Source: an uncultured Pirellulales bacterium
Lineage (GTDB): Bacteria > Planctomycetota > Planctomycetia > Pirellulales > Lacipirellulaceae
Direction: 5' to 3'
DNA length: 39,754 nucleotides
Assembly (NCBI GenBank): GCA_947258835.1
Contig: CAMYJY010000018.1
Coordinates: forward strand, 1 to 39,754
A program made the position numbers and the translations under genes. Below are positions 28,747 to 37,093 of this stretch, piece by piece (position 1 is the stretch's first letter; each line of letters begins with the position of its first letter). Below the pieces are notes generated by a model. It was not told the origin of the DNA, ran no database searches, and saw nothing but the letters and a program-made list of their open reading frames with translations.

Positions 28747-28925
28747 GCTATGTTTCCCCACAGCGGCAGGTGGTTGCTGCCCGGCGGGCAACGTAGCCCC
28801 GTATCGCCCGCGGGTAAGGCAGTCGGGTCCGCATTGCCGTGAGTTGTGGCGGAAAAAAGGCAGGCACGGTGCCCGCCGCCCAAACAGCTACGCACTAAAA
28901 TTTTCCCCGCAGTGGGAGGGTCACG

Positions 28926-29039
28926 ATGAAGGTTCGAACCAGCGTCAAAAGAATGTGTGACAAGTGTCAAGTTGTGCGTCGCAAGGGTGTGGTTCGCGTG
29001 GTCTGCGATAACCCCCGCCATAAACAGCGGCAGGGTTAA
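28926..29039 (+). CDS. rpmJ: 50S ribosomal protein L36
   Basis: Manually translated 37 aa (absent from ORF track): [37 protein letters not shown]. Confidence 0.97.
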   Translation: MKVRTSVKRMCDKCQVVRRKGVVRVVCDNPRHKQRQG

Positions 29040-29140
29040 ATGGCCCGGCGCCGCCACAGCCAAGCGCGCGACGCGTGGTTGGACAGCGGCAGTGTGTCCG
29101 GTTATAAGTTGAGACCCTGAGATAAACCAACTGTTGTATG

Positions 29141-29342
29141 GAAGTCAAAATTTTAGCGACCAACGGAAGCGGGCTGATGCTTTCCGAGCGGTAGCTCGCA
29201 TTGGTTCGAGGCCCGGGCCTCGTTAGTTTCCTTAGGGGGCGAAATTCGTCGTATTTGAGTCAAATTTTGGAGCGACCATCGGGAGCGGGCCAATGACTTC
29301 TGAGCGGTAGCTCACATTGGTTCGAGGCCCGGGCCTCGTTAG
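29141..29342 (+). repeat. Two tandem copies of interspersed repeat family A
   Basis: GTCAAAATTTTAGCGACCAACGGAAGCGGGC...GAGCGGTAGCTCGCATTGGTTCGAGGCCCGGGCCTCGTTAG repeated at ~29255-29342 with few changes. Confidence 0.9.
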
Positions 29343-29369
29343 ATCGTTTTATTACGGAGTTCATGTAAG

Positions 29370-29753
29370 ATGCCCCGTTTGCTAGGTGTCGATATCCCCG
29401 CCGACCGTCCTGCGGTTGTTTCGTTGACCTATTTGTATGGCGTCGGGCCGCGGACGGCTCGTGAGCTATGCCATAAGGCAGGCATCAATCCCCAGCTGCG
29501 TGCCCGCGAATTGGGGGAAGACGAGGTGGCCCGTCTGGCGGCCCTCCTCGACAAGGACTACGTGGTGGAGGGGCAGCTGCGGCGGCAGACGAGCCAAAAC
29601 ATTTCGCGGTTGCGTGATATCGCGTGTTACCGTGGATTGCGTCATCGTCGGGGACTGCCGGTGCGTGGTCAGCGGACCAAGACCAACGCCCGCACACGGA
29701 AGGGTCCCAAAAAGACCGTGGCTGGCAAGAAAGGCGTGAAAGATCTGAGATAA
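29370..29753 (+). CDS. rpsM: 30S ribosomal protein S13
   Basis: [65 protein letters not shown]. Confidence 0.97.
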   Translation: MPRLLGVDIPADRPAVVSLTYLYGVGPRTARELCHKAGINPQLRARELGEDEVARLAALLDKDYVVEGQLRRQTSQNISRLRDIACYRGLRHRRGLPVRGQRTKTNARTRKGPKKTVAGKKGVKDLR

Positions 29754-29830
29754 GCGGCAACGCTGAGAGAGGTACAAGTGGCGGGTACGCCCGTCCTTGG
29801 GGGAAGTTAGCACATCACTGGGAGTTCTTC

Positions 29831-30232
29831 GTGGCTAAGTCAAGCAAGACCAAGACGAAAAGTAAGAAAAAGACAGTACGTCGTAATGTGACTGTTGCCG
29901 TGGCCCACATCTCGGCGACCTTCAACAACACGCAGGTCACGATCACCGACACCAAGGGAGATACCTTGTGTTGGGCGAGTGCTGGAACCAGTGGTTTCAA
30001 GGGGAGCCGCAAAAGCACCCCGTTTGCCGGTCAAAGCGCGGCCCAGCAGGCCGCTGAAAAGGCCCGCAAGTTTGGTGTCAAGGATATCCAGGTGCAGGTC
30101 AAAGGGCCTGGAAGTGGTCGCGAAAGCGCCATCACGGCCTTGGAGGCCGCGGGGCTAAAAGTCAAATCGATCGAAGACGTGACGCCGTTGCCCCATAATG
30201 GTTGCCGGCCGCGGAAGAAGCGCCGCGTGTAG
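29831..30232 (+). CDS. rpsK: 30S ribosomal protein S11
   Basis: [55 protein letters not shown] start 29831. Confidence 0.97.
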   Translation: MAKSSKTKTKSKKKTVRRNVTVAVAHISATFNNTQVTITDTKGDTLCWASAGTSGFKGSRKSTPFAGQSAAQQAAEKARKFGVKDIQVQVKGPGSGRESAITALEAAGLKVKSIEDVTPLPHNGCRPRKKRRV

Positions 30233-30320
30233 GGGCGGCGTATCGCCCGTTGGTCCCGCAAGTTGCCATTCTTCATGAGCAAATTTTATTATCCGCATCA
30301 TCCACCAGTAACACAGAGTC

Positions 30321-30929
30321 ATGGCTCATTACACAGGTCCCCGCGCACGTATTAACCGCCGTCTTGGCGCAGTGATTTTCGAGAACGTCGGTGCCACCCG
30401 CGCTATGGAGCGGAAGCCCAGCCCGCCGGGTATGGCTCTGCGTGCCCGCAAGCTTTCCACCTATGGCGAAGCCATGCGTGAAAAGCAGAAAATCAAATAC
30501 TACTACGGTTTGGGCGAACGCCAGCTGCGGAAGCTATTCCAGCAGGCCAAACGCCGCACTGGCAACACGGGCGAAAACCTGCTGCTCCTGTGCGAGTCGC
30601 GTCTGGACAGCGTGGTGCGGCTGGCCGGTTTTACAAGAACTCGGTCGCAAGCGCGGCAAGGGGTTAGCCATGGGCATTTCTTGGTGAATGGCAGAAGGAC
30701 CGACGTCGCCTCGTATCAGGTGCGCGTGGGGGATGTGATGCACGTCAAACGTCGTCAGAACCTGTCGGATCTTTACCGAGGCTATCTGGAAAATGCCGAT
30801 AGTCAGGCGGCGGATTGGCTCACCGTGGATGCGTCCCTGCAGGAAATCATTGTCAGTCGCCTGCCGGCCAAAGAGGATATCACATTGCCTGTCGATGTCG
30901 GCATGGTGGTGGAATTGTTGTCACGTTAA
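30321..30929 (+). CDS. rpsD: 30S ribosomal protein S4
   Basis: MAHYTGPRARINRRLG; YYGLGERQLRKLFQQAKRRTGNTGENLLLLCESRLDSVVRLAGF. Confidence 0.97.
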   Translation: MAHYTGPRARINRRLGAVIFENVGATRAMERKPSPPGMALRARKLSTYGEAMREKQKIKYYYGLGERQLRKLFQQAKRRTGNTGENLLLLCESRLDSVVRLAGFTRTRSQARQGVSHGHFLVNGRRTDVASYQVRVGDVMHVKRRQNLSDLYRGYLENADSQAADWLTVDASLQEIIVSRLPAKEDITLPVDVGMVVELLSR

Positions 30930-30950
30930 TAAACGATTGCCGGGCGGTGT

Positions 30951-31070
30951 TGCCTGCAACTGGGTTGCCTGCAACTGGGTTGCCTGCAACTGGGTTGTCC
31001 GCAACTGGGTCGTCCGCAACTGGGTCGTCCGCAACGGGGTCGTCCGCAACGGGGTCGTCCGCAACGGGGT
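30951..31070 (+). repeat. 15-bp tandem repeat x8 with a directional sequence gradient
   Basis: TGCCTGCAACTGGGT x3, TGTCCGCAACTGGGT, CGTCCGCAACTGGGT, CGTCCGCAACGGGGT x3. Confidence 0.97.
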
Positions 31071-31216
31071 CGGATGCTTGGCGTTCCGGGTTGAGGCATT
31101 CCGGGGCAGCCCCGGGGCGGAGAGCTAGCCGGGCCCACGATGAAGTGCTCTTGAGCAAGCAAAACAACCAACATTAGTAATCATTCGGGAACTACCGTGA
31201 AGGGTGGAGGTATCTG

Positions 31217-32212
31217 ATGCACGTTCGATGGCGTGGACTGGAATTGCCAAGTCAAGTGGCTTGCGATACGTCAACTTTGACAAATAGTTACGGAAAATTC
31301 GTGGCAGAGCCCTTTGAGCGCGGTTTTGGCACGACCATTGGCAACGGCTTGCGTCGTATCTTGCTGTCCAGCTTGGAGGGCAGTGCGGTCACCCAAATTA
31401 AAGTCCACAACGCGCTGCACGAGTTCACCACGATTGCCGGTGTCTTGGAGGACGTGACCGATATCGTCCTGAATATCAAGTCACTGGTGGTGAAGAACCA
31501 CAGTGATTCGACCAAGGTGCTGCGGGTGGAGCGTCGCACCGCGGGCGTAGTGACCGCGGGCGACATTGAGGGGGATGAGTCGGTGGAGGTGATCAACAAG
31601 GAATTGGTCATTGCCACGCTGACGGATGATGTGGAGTTTGTGATTGAGATGGTGGTGGAAAACGGACGCGGTTATGTGCCGGCGACCGAGCATGGGGCCA
31701 ACATCCAAGAGGTCGGCATTATTCCGATCGACGCCGTGTTCAGCCCCGTCACGCGGGTGCGGTATATGATTGATGAGACCCGCGTTGGTCAGAAGACCAA
31801 CTACGACAAGCTCACGCTAGAGATTCAAACAGACGGTTCGATCAATCCTGAAATGGCGCTGGTTGAATCGGCCAAAATCTTGCGGAAGCACCTCACGCCC
31901 TTTGTGCAGTACACCGAGTTGGGACCGCAAGTGCATTCCGCCTCGCGTGGTAGCTCGCTCAGTGGTGCCGACAGCGCCTTGGAAGCCAAGCTCAACATGA
32001 GCATTGCCGAGCTGAATTTGTCCGTGCGGGCCGGGAACTGCTTGGAGACGGAAAACATCATGCAGGTGCGGGATTTGGTAAGCCATACCGAAGACCAATT
32101 GTTGGAGGTCCGCAATTTCGGCGAAACGACCTTGGCAGAAGTTCAAATGAAGTTACGCGAGTTGGGTCTGCATTTGGGCATGCGAGTCCCCAGCCCCGCG
32201 GCCAACGTATGA
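31217..32212 (+). CDS. rpoA: DNA-directed RNA polymerase subunit alpha
   Basis: [37 protein letters not shown]-terminal HhH-type alpha-CTD. Confidence 0.97.
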   Translation: MHVRWRGLELPSQVACDTSTLTNSYGKFVAEPFERGFGTTIGNGLRRILLSSLEGSAVTQIKVHNALHEFTTIAGVLEDVTDIVLNIKSLVVKNHSDSTKVLRVERRTAGVVTAGDIEGDESVEVINKELVIATLTDDVEFVIEMVVENGRGYVPATEHGANIQEVGIIPIDAVFSPVTRVRYMIDETRVGQKTNYDKLTLEIQTDGSINPEMALVESAKILRKHLTPFVQYTELGPQVHSASRGSSLSGADSALEAKLNMSIAELNLSVRAGNCLETENIMQVRDLVSHTEDQLLEVRNFGETTLAEVQMKLRELGLHLGMRVPSPAANV

Positions 32213-32230
32213 AGGTAAGGGTGTTGAACC

Positions 32231-32917
32231 ATGAGACATCGCAGAAAAGGCCGTACGCTGGGCCGCAACCCGAGCCACCAACGGGCTCTACTCCGAAATC
32301 TGGCCAGTGCGTTGCTGCTCACCGAGCGGGATGCCGAATTTGATGACAACGCCCCCAAGGTGAAGGGCCGTATCATCACCACGGTGCCCAAGGCCAAAGA
32401 GGTCCGGCCCTTGGTGGAGAAATGCATCACCATTGCCCGCCGCAGTTTGGCCGCCCAGGCGGCTGCTGCCGAGCATGAAACCTCGGCCGAGCGTGATAGT
32501 GAGGAGTGGAAGGCCTGGCGAGCCAGCGATCGCTGGCAGGCCTGGAACCAGGCCATGGCTCCGGCGGTGGCAGCCCGCCGTCGCTGTCTGAAGCTGATCG
32601 GTGACAAGCAGGCCGTGGGGATCTTGTTTGACGAGATTGCGCCGCGGTTTGCTGATCGACCTGGTGGCTACACACGGATTGTTCGCCTGGCACAACCCCG
32701 CCTGGGCGATGCGGGTGCCCAAGCGATTTTAGAATTTGTCGGTGTGCGGGATCGAGTGGTAGAAAAAAGCCAGCGGCCGGCCTTTGACGAGGCACCGCCT
32801 GCAGAGGTCGCAGCAGCGGAAACCGCATCATCTTCCGCCGAGGTTGCGGACGCGGAGGAGCCCGCAGGCCTTGATCAGCCAGCGGCAGACGATTCCTCCG
32901 CTGCAGGCGAGAAGTAA
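32231..32917 (+). CDS. rplQ: 50S ribosomal protein L17, long form with internal insertion and acidic C-terminal tail
   Basis: MRHRRKGRTLGRNPSHQRALLRNLASALL; RFADRPGGYTRIVRLAQPRLGDAGAQAILEFVG. Confidence 0.95.
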   Translation: MRHRRKGRTLGRNPSHQRALLRNLASALLLTERDAEFDDNAPKVKGRIITTVPKAKEVRPLVEKCITIARRSLAAQAAAAEHETSAERDSEEWKAWRASDRWQAWNQAMAPAVAARRRCLKLIGDKQAVGILFDEIAPRFADRPGGYTRIVRLAQPRLGDAGAQAILEFVGVRDRVVEKSQRPAFDEAPPAEVAAAETASSSAEVADAEEPAGLDQPAADDSSAAGEK

Positions 32918-32948
32918 TTCGCGCGCAGGTGGAAATCCAGTCACCTCC

Positions 32949-33112
32949 GCGAGTCGTAGGCTGGGCGCAGCCCCACCTTGATCACTTGCTGAGAATTTTG
33001 AACCACGACGAAACAACGGAAACAACGTCCACTACGAATCAACCAACGAAAAGAATCAACCAACGAAAAATAAGTTTCTGTTCGTCGTCGCGTTGTTTCG
33101 CTGTGGTTCCTT
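32949..33112 (+). repeat. Interspersed repeat family D: imperfect palindrome (GAACCACGACGAAACAACGGAAACAACG ... CGTTGTTTCGCTGTGGTTC)
   Basis: Inverted arms within the copy; second partial copy at 4236-4290 on the minus strand. Confidence 0.75.
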
Positions 33113-33181
33113 GTCATTTCCCCTTCGCGGGGCCCCTTCGCGGGAATGACGAGGAGATCCGCTGGTTCTCAAGACACTGCT

Positions 33182-33757
33182 ATGGAAAGTCACGGATTTG
33201 ACTTTACCTCCGCGATGCGACGGCTCTGTGCCGACATGACGCGTCGCTTGCCCGAGCTGGGGCATATTCAGCTCGACCGCGTGGCGCTCAATCTATGTCG
33301 AGCGCGCAAGCGGGTGCCCCACGGGATCTATGCAGCGCTGACACCCTTGCGTTTTCAGGATGGGGCTCGCCAAGCGAAGCAGCGCGGTCGGCGATACCGT
33401 GTGGATCCTGTTCACGACTCCGCGGGCCAAGAGTATCTTTATTTGCTTAGCTTTTATCTACCACGGTTTATGGATACGACCTGGGAGGAGAAGCTCTCTA
33501 CGATTTTGCATGAGCTGTGGCATATCAGCCCCGATTTTAACGGCGATCTGCGGCGGCACGCGGGACGCTGCTACGCCCACGGGTCCTCGCAGCGGAGTTA
33601 CAACGCCCACATGGATCGTCTGGCGCAGAAGTGGCTCGCACACAGCCCCCCCGAGCATCTCTACGACTTTTTGCTGTGTGGTTTTGATCAGCTCGTGGCT
33701 GAGCACGGACCGATCACCGGCACCCATTGGCCAGCCCCCAAACTGGTCCCACTCTAG
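33182..33757 (+). CDS. Putative zinc metallopeptidase-like protein (HELWH motif)
   Basis: ORF open from 33146; STILHELWHISPDFNGDLRRHAGRCYAHGSSQRSYNAHMDRLAQKWL. Confidence 0.6.
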   Translation: MESHGFDFTSAMRRLCADMTRRLPELGHIQLDRVALNLCRARKRVPHGIYAALTPLRFQDGARQAKQRGRRYRVDPVHDSAGQEYLYLLSFYLPRFMDTTWEEKLSTILHELWHISPDFNGDLRRHAGRCYAHGSSQRSYNAHMDRLAQKWLAHSPPEHLYDFLLCGFDQLVAEHGPITGTHWPAPKLVPL

Positions 33758-33872
33758 TCGTCATTCCCACCGCCCCCCTATCGTCTTCCCGCCGCCCCCT
33801 CTCGTCTTCCCGCGGCTCCCTCTCGTCATTCCCGCGGCCCCCTCTCGTCATTCCCGCGCAGGCGGGAATCCA
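33758..33872 (+). repeat. Degenerate ~21-bp tandem array of TCGTCATTCCCGC half-sites ending in a full ATTCCCGCGCAGGCGGGAAT palindrome
   Basis: TCGTCATTCCCACC / TCGTCTTCCCGCC / TCGTCTTCCCGCGG / TCGTCATTCCCGCGG / TCGTCATTCCCGCGCAGGCGGGAATCC. Confidence 0.85.
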
Positions 33873-34016
33873 TAGCCCACAGCAAGTTGTTCACCAAAGT
33901 CTACGTAGGGCAAATAGGTGGGGCTGTGCCCCTTCCGGTTCTCGCTCGCCGCGCTGGCGGACCAGGAGCCAGCATGCTAGCAAGTTGATGCTGGCAGCGC
34001 GCGCCAGGCACCTGGA

Positions 34017-34937
34017 TTGACAGCTGAGACGCTGGCAACTACCGTTCCCCTTCATTTTGCGTTGTGCTCAGGGAGCGGTGGCTTGCGAGGTATTTGGAAT
34101 CTACTGGCGGCAGTCCCCATGCTCTGCGGTTGTAGCTCGCTGATCATGGTTCCCGATGTGGCCGAGCCGCAATCATTCTTACGGCCCGTGGAAACGGGGC
34201 CCGACAGTGTTGCTCTAGAGATCTTTCAGGTCCGTTTTCCTGCCAACGATGCTGAGTTTATCGCGGAGTTGTGGGGAGCGGTGGATGAAATGCGACTGGA
34301 TGTTGCCTTGCGTCATGAGCTGTTGCGCAACGGATTTCGCGCCGGTGTGTTGGGGGCCGCAGTGCCTGACGGGCTGGCCCAGCGGCTGAACTTACAAAGC
34401 GAGGCCGCTCCGGTGGAGCCCGAACGCGTGATCACTGGCACCAACGCCGATCCCCAAGTCACACGGCGGGTGGTGCAGCTTAACCGACACGACACGGCCA
34501 AGATTCAAGCCGCCAAACTGCGTCCGAGCCTGCATGTTTTCCTGAGTGATGCTACCGGCGTCCATGGCCGCAGTTACCAGCAGGCTGAAGCCGCTTACAA
34601 TTTCCGGGCCGCGGCCGTGACTGGACAACAGGTCCAACTGGAATTGGCTCCGGAGCTGCAGCATGGCGAAATGCGCAACCGCTATGCCGGCGGCGATCAA
34701 GGGATATTTCTCATGACTCAGTCCCGTGAGCGAGAAAGCTTTGATCGTCTGGCGATGCGGACCCAGTTGGCAGCTGGTGAGATTTTTGTCGTTGGCTGTC
34801 TGCCCGATGTTTCGGGCAGCTTGGGCTACGCCTTCCACACGGAAGATTTCCGTGGTCCAAGCGAGTTGAAGCTGGTCCTGGTGCGCCTGCTGCAAGTCCC
34901 GCACAGCGAGATCTTAGCTCAGGTGGGGGGCGAGTAG
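34017..34937 (+). CDS. Hypothetical lipoprotein
   Basis: 306 aa; lipobox-like VPMLCGCSS following a hydrophobic segment; real start may be internal. Confidence 0.6.
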   Translation: MTAETLATTVPLHFALCSGSGGLRGIWNLLAAVPMLCGCSSLIMVPDVAEPQSFLRPVETGPDSVALEIFQVRFPANDAEFIAELWGAVDEMRLDVALRHELLRNGFRAGVLGAAVPDGLAQRLNLQSEAAPVEPERVITGTNADPQVTRRVVQLNRHDTAKIQAAKLRPSLHVFLSDATGVHGRSYQQAEAAYNFRAAAVTGQQVQLELAPELQHGEMRNRYAGGDQGIFLMTQSRERESFDRLAMRTQLAAGEIFVVGCLPDVSGSLGYAFHTEDFRGPSELKLVLVRLLQVPHSEILAQVGGE

Positions 34938-34961
34938 GACCCGCGCGCGTAGGAGCATCTT

Positions 34962-35119
34962 CCGTCATTGCCGCGTACCTCAGCGTCATTCCCGCCTCTC
35001 ACAGCATCATTCCCGCCTCTCTCAACGTCATTCCCGCGCCTCTCACAGCATCATTCCCGCGCCTCTCACAGCATCATTCCCGCCTATCTCAACGTCATTC
35101 CCGCGGAGGCGGGAATCTA
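34962..35119 (+). repeat. Degenerate ~21-22-bp tandem array of (A/C)(G/A)TCATTCCCGC half-sites ending in CATTCCCGCGGAGGCGGGAATC
   Basis: About seven TCATT(C/G)CCGC units separated by CTCTCACAGCA / CTCTCAACG spacers. Confidence 0.9.
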
Positions 35120-35212
35120 GCATCCACCCAATGTTTCCCTCTGTCGAAAGTGTGTCAAATTCGCACACCGCGTGATATTTCCCGAGCGCTCCAGTATGTT
35201 CAGCCGTCTCAG

Positions 35213-35300
35213 CCGCGAGGGGGTGGCAGGGCCTGCCCCCGGCTTGAACGGGGGGGCGTCCACCCACGCGAGCCATCGTCCGGAAGGCAGGTGCCCCGGC
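35213..35300 (-). repeat. Diverged family A copy
   Basis: GGCAGGGCCTGCCCCCGGCTTGAACGGGGGGGCGTCCACCCACGCGAGCCATCGTCCGGAAGGCAGG resembles the reverse-complement form of family A. Confidence 0.55.
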
Positions 35301-35364
35301 CATCGTTTGCTTCCGGTGATCGATTTCTTGCTTTAACAATTGTCCAGTCGCCCGCCATGCCCCC

Positions 35365-35393
35365 TGCCGAGAGTTGCCGCTACGTGCTATAAT
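35365..35393 (+). promoter_or_regulatory. Putative promoter of fba (weak -35 TGCCGA, N17, -10 TATAAT)
   Basis: Perfect TATAAT at 35388-35393, ~136 nt upstream of the fba ATG. Confidence 0.4.
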
Positions 35394-35528
35394 TCAAGCC
35401 CCACATACAAAATTTCCTACCATCTTCGTGGGTCCGCGGACCTTGCTACCATCTGGCCGAGACAGGCCGTTTCTGCAGACACAGAAGTCGCTGTGAGCGA
35501 GAAATTGTAACTCCAGGAGAATGACAAG

Positions 35529-36572
35529 ATGCCCTTAGTACCGATGCGAATTTTATTGGACCATGCCGCCGAAAACGATTACGGCCTGGCCGCTTTTAAC
35601 GTGAACAATATGGAGCAGATCCAGGCCATTATGGAGGCTGCGGAAGAGACGGAGTCTCCCGTGATCGTCCAGGCCAGTCGGGGTGCTCGCTCCTATTCCC
35701 AGGACAACTATTTGCGACACTTGATGTTGGCGGCGTCGGAGCTCTATCCGCAGATTCCGATTGTGATGCACCAAGACCACGGCAACAGTCCCGAGACGTG
35801 CCAGAGTGCGATCGACTATGGTTTTACCAGCGTGATGATGGACGGTTCCCTGGAAGAGGACGGCAAGACGCCCGCGAGTTTCGAATACAACGTTGATGTG
35901 ACCAAGCAGGTTACCGAGAAAGCCCATGCCCAAGGCGTTTCCGTGGAGGGTGAGCTGGGCTGCTTGGGGTCGCTGGAGTCGGGCGAAGGCGAGCAGGAAG
36001 ACGGCCACGGCGCGGTAGGCAAGTTGTCGCGTGACCAATTGCTGACCGATCCCGAGGAAGCCGAGCGGTTTGTGGCCGAGACGGGTGTGGATGCCTTGGC
36101 CGTGGCGATTGGCACCAGCCATGGGGCCTACAAATTCACCAGCCAGCCCACCGGCGATGTACTGGCCATGGATCGCATCGAAGAAATCCATCGTCGGCTG
36201 CCCAATTGTCACTTGGTGATGCACGGCAGCAGCAGTGTGCCGCAGGACCTGCAGGACATCATCAATCAGTACGGCGGTAAGCTGAAGCAGACCTGGGGTG
36301 TGCCGGTGGAAGAGATTCAGCGGGGCATTAAGAGTGGCGTGCGGAAGATCAATGTCGACACGGACAACCGCCTGGCCATCACCGGCGCGATCCGCAAGGT
36401 CTTTGCGGAGACGCCGGAGAAATTTGACCCCCGCGACTACCTGAAGCCAGCCCGGGCCAAGATGAAGGAAGTCTGCGTGGCCCGCATGGTGGCCTTTGGT
36501 CAGGCCGGTCAGGCGTCGAAGGTCCAGTGCCAGTCGATCGATAAGTTCGCCAGCTTCTACGCTGCCGTCTAG
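35529..36572 (+). CDS. fba: Class II fructose-1,6-bisphosphate aldolase
   Basis: [84 protein letters not shown]. Confidence 0.96.
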   Translation: MPLVPMRILLDHAAENDYGLAAFNVNNMEQIQAIMEAAEETESPVIVQASRGARSYSQDNYLRHLMLAASELYPQIPIVMHQDHGNSPETCQSAIDYGFTSVMMDGSLEEDGKTPASFEYNVDVTKQVTEKAHAQGVSVEGELGCLGSLESGEGEQEDGHGAVGKLSRDQLLTDPEEAERFVAETGVDALAVAIGTSHGAYKFTSQPTGDVLAMDRIEEIHRRLPNCHLVMHGSSSVPQDLQDIINQYGGKLKQTWGVPVEEIQRGIKSGVRKINVDTDNRLAITGAIRKVFAETPEKFDPRDYLKPARAKMKEVCVARMVAFGQAGQASKVQCQSIDKFASFYAAV

Positions 36573-36598
36573 CAAGTTTTTCCAGAAAAATTTCCGAT

Positions 36599-36641
36599 GC
36601 AGCCCGGTCCCGGCGAGCCCAGGACCGGGCTGCTGTTGTTT
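36599..36641 (+). terminator. Rho-independent terminator after fba
   Basis: GCAGCCCGGTCC ... GGACCGGGCTGC stem followed by TGTTGTTTT. Confidence 0.75.
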
Positions 36642-37093
36642 TAGTCCTAACTGCAGTGCGCAGCTGGGTTTAGCACCAGCCGTCGGGCGGGACGGCAAGA
36701 GCCAGTCCCTGAGATGACGCACCCCCTGACGCGGGAAAATAAAGTATCTAGAACATGTTTTTTCATATTTTTTGTTGTGTATTTGTTCTGAAATTGCTAG
36801 CATGCGGAGCACGAGCGCCAACTAAACGACTTGGTTTTGGGGAACCAGGGTCGTCGCGGGACGACCCGTGCTTTTCTCCAGACTTTCTCGTTCAGGGCAC
36901 TCCTCACGGAGGAGTGTATTCTACCACTCTTCTGGGAGTCTGACGTTGTAGGATGCGCGAGGGCAGCGCGCATGTTTGGCCAACGCCTGGTGGGAAGGTA
37001 CCGCAGGTCGGCACGTTTTCTTACCTGGTTACGGCCTTACCATTTGGGCCGCAGCGCTGTTGCGGTCGGGTATTTACCTTTGGAGCCGCAACC

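Noticed and set aside
28639-28842. 67-aa ORF in the map-rpmJ gap considered as infA
   Set aside because: No IF-1 signature; sequence is repeat/intergenic-like
30815-31177. ORFs with pentapeptide repeats (GLPATGLPATG, NWVACNWVA, VADDPVADD)
   Set aside because: Open only because a 15-bp tandem repeat lacks stops in several frames; no start/SD support
33758-35119. CRISPR array possibility for the ~21-bp repeated motifs
   Set aside because: Repeats too short and degenerate, spacers not unique, no cas genes in the window
35553-36821. 422-aa minus-strand ORF
   Set aside because: Antisense to the clear fba gene; no recognisable domain
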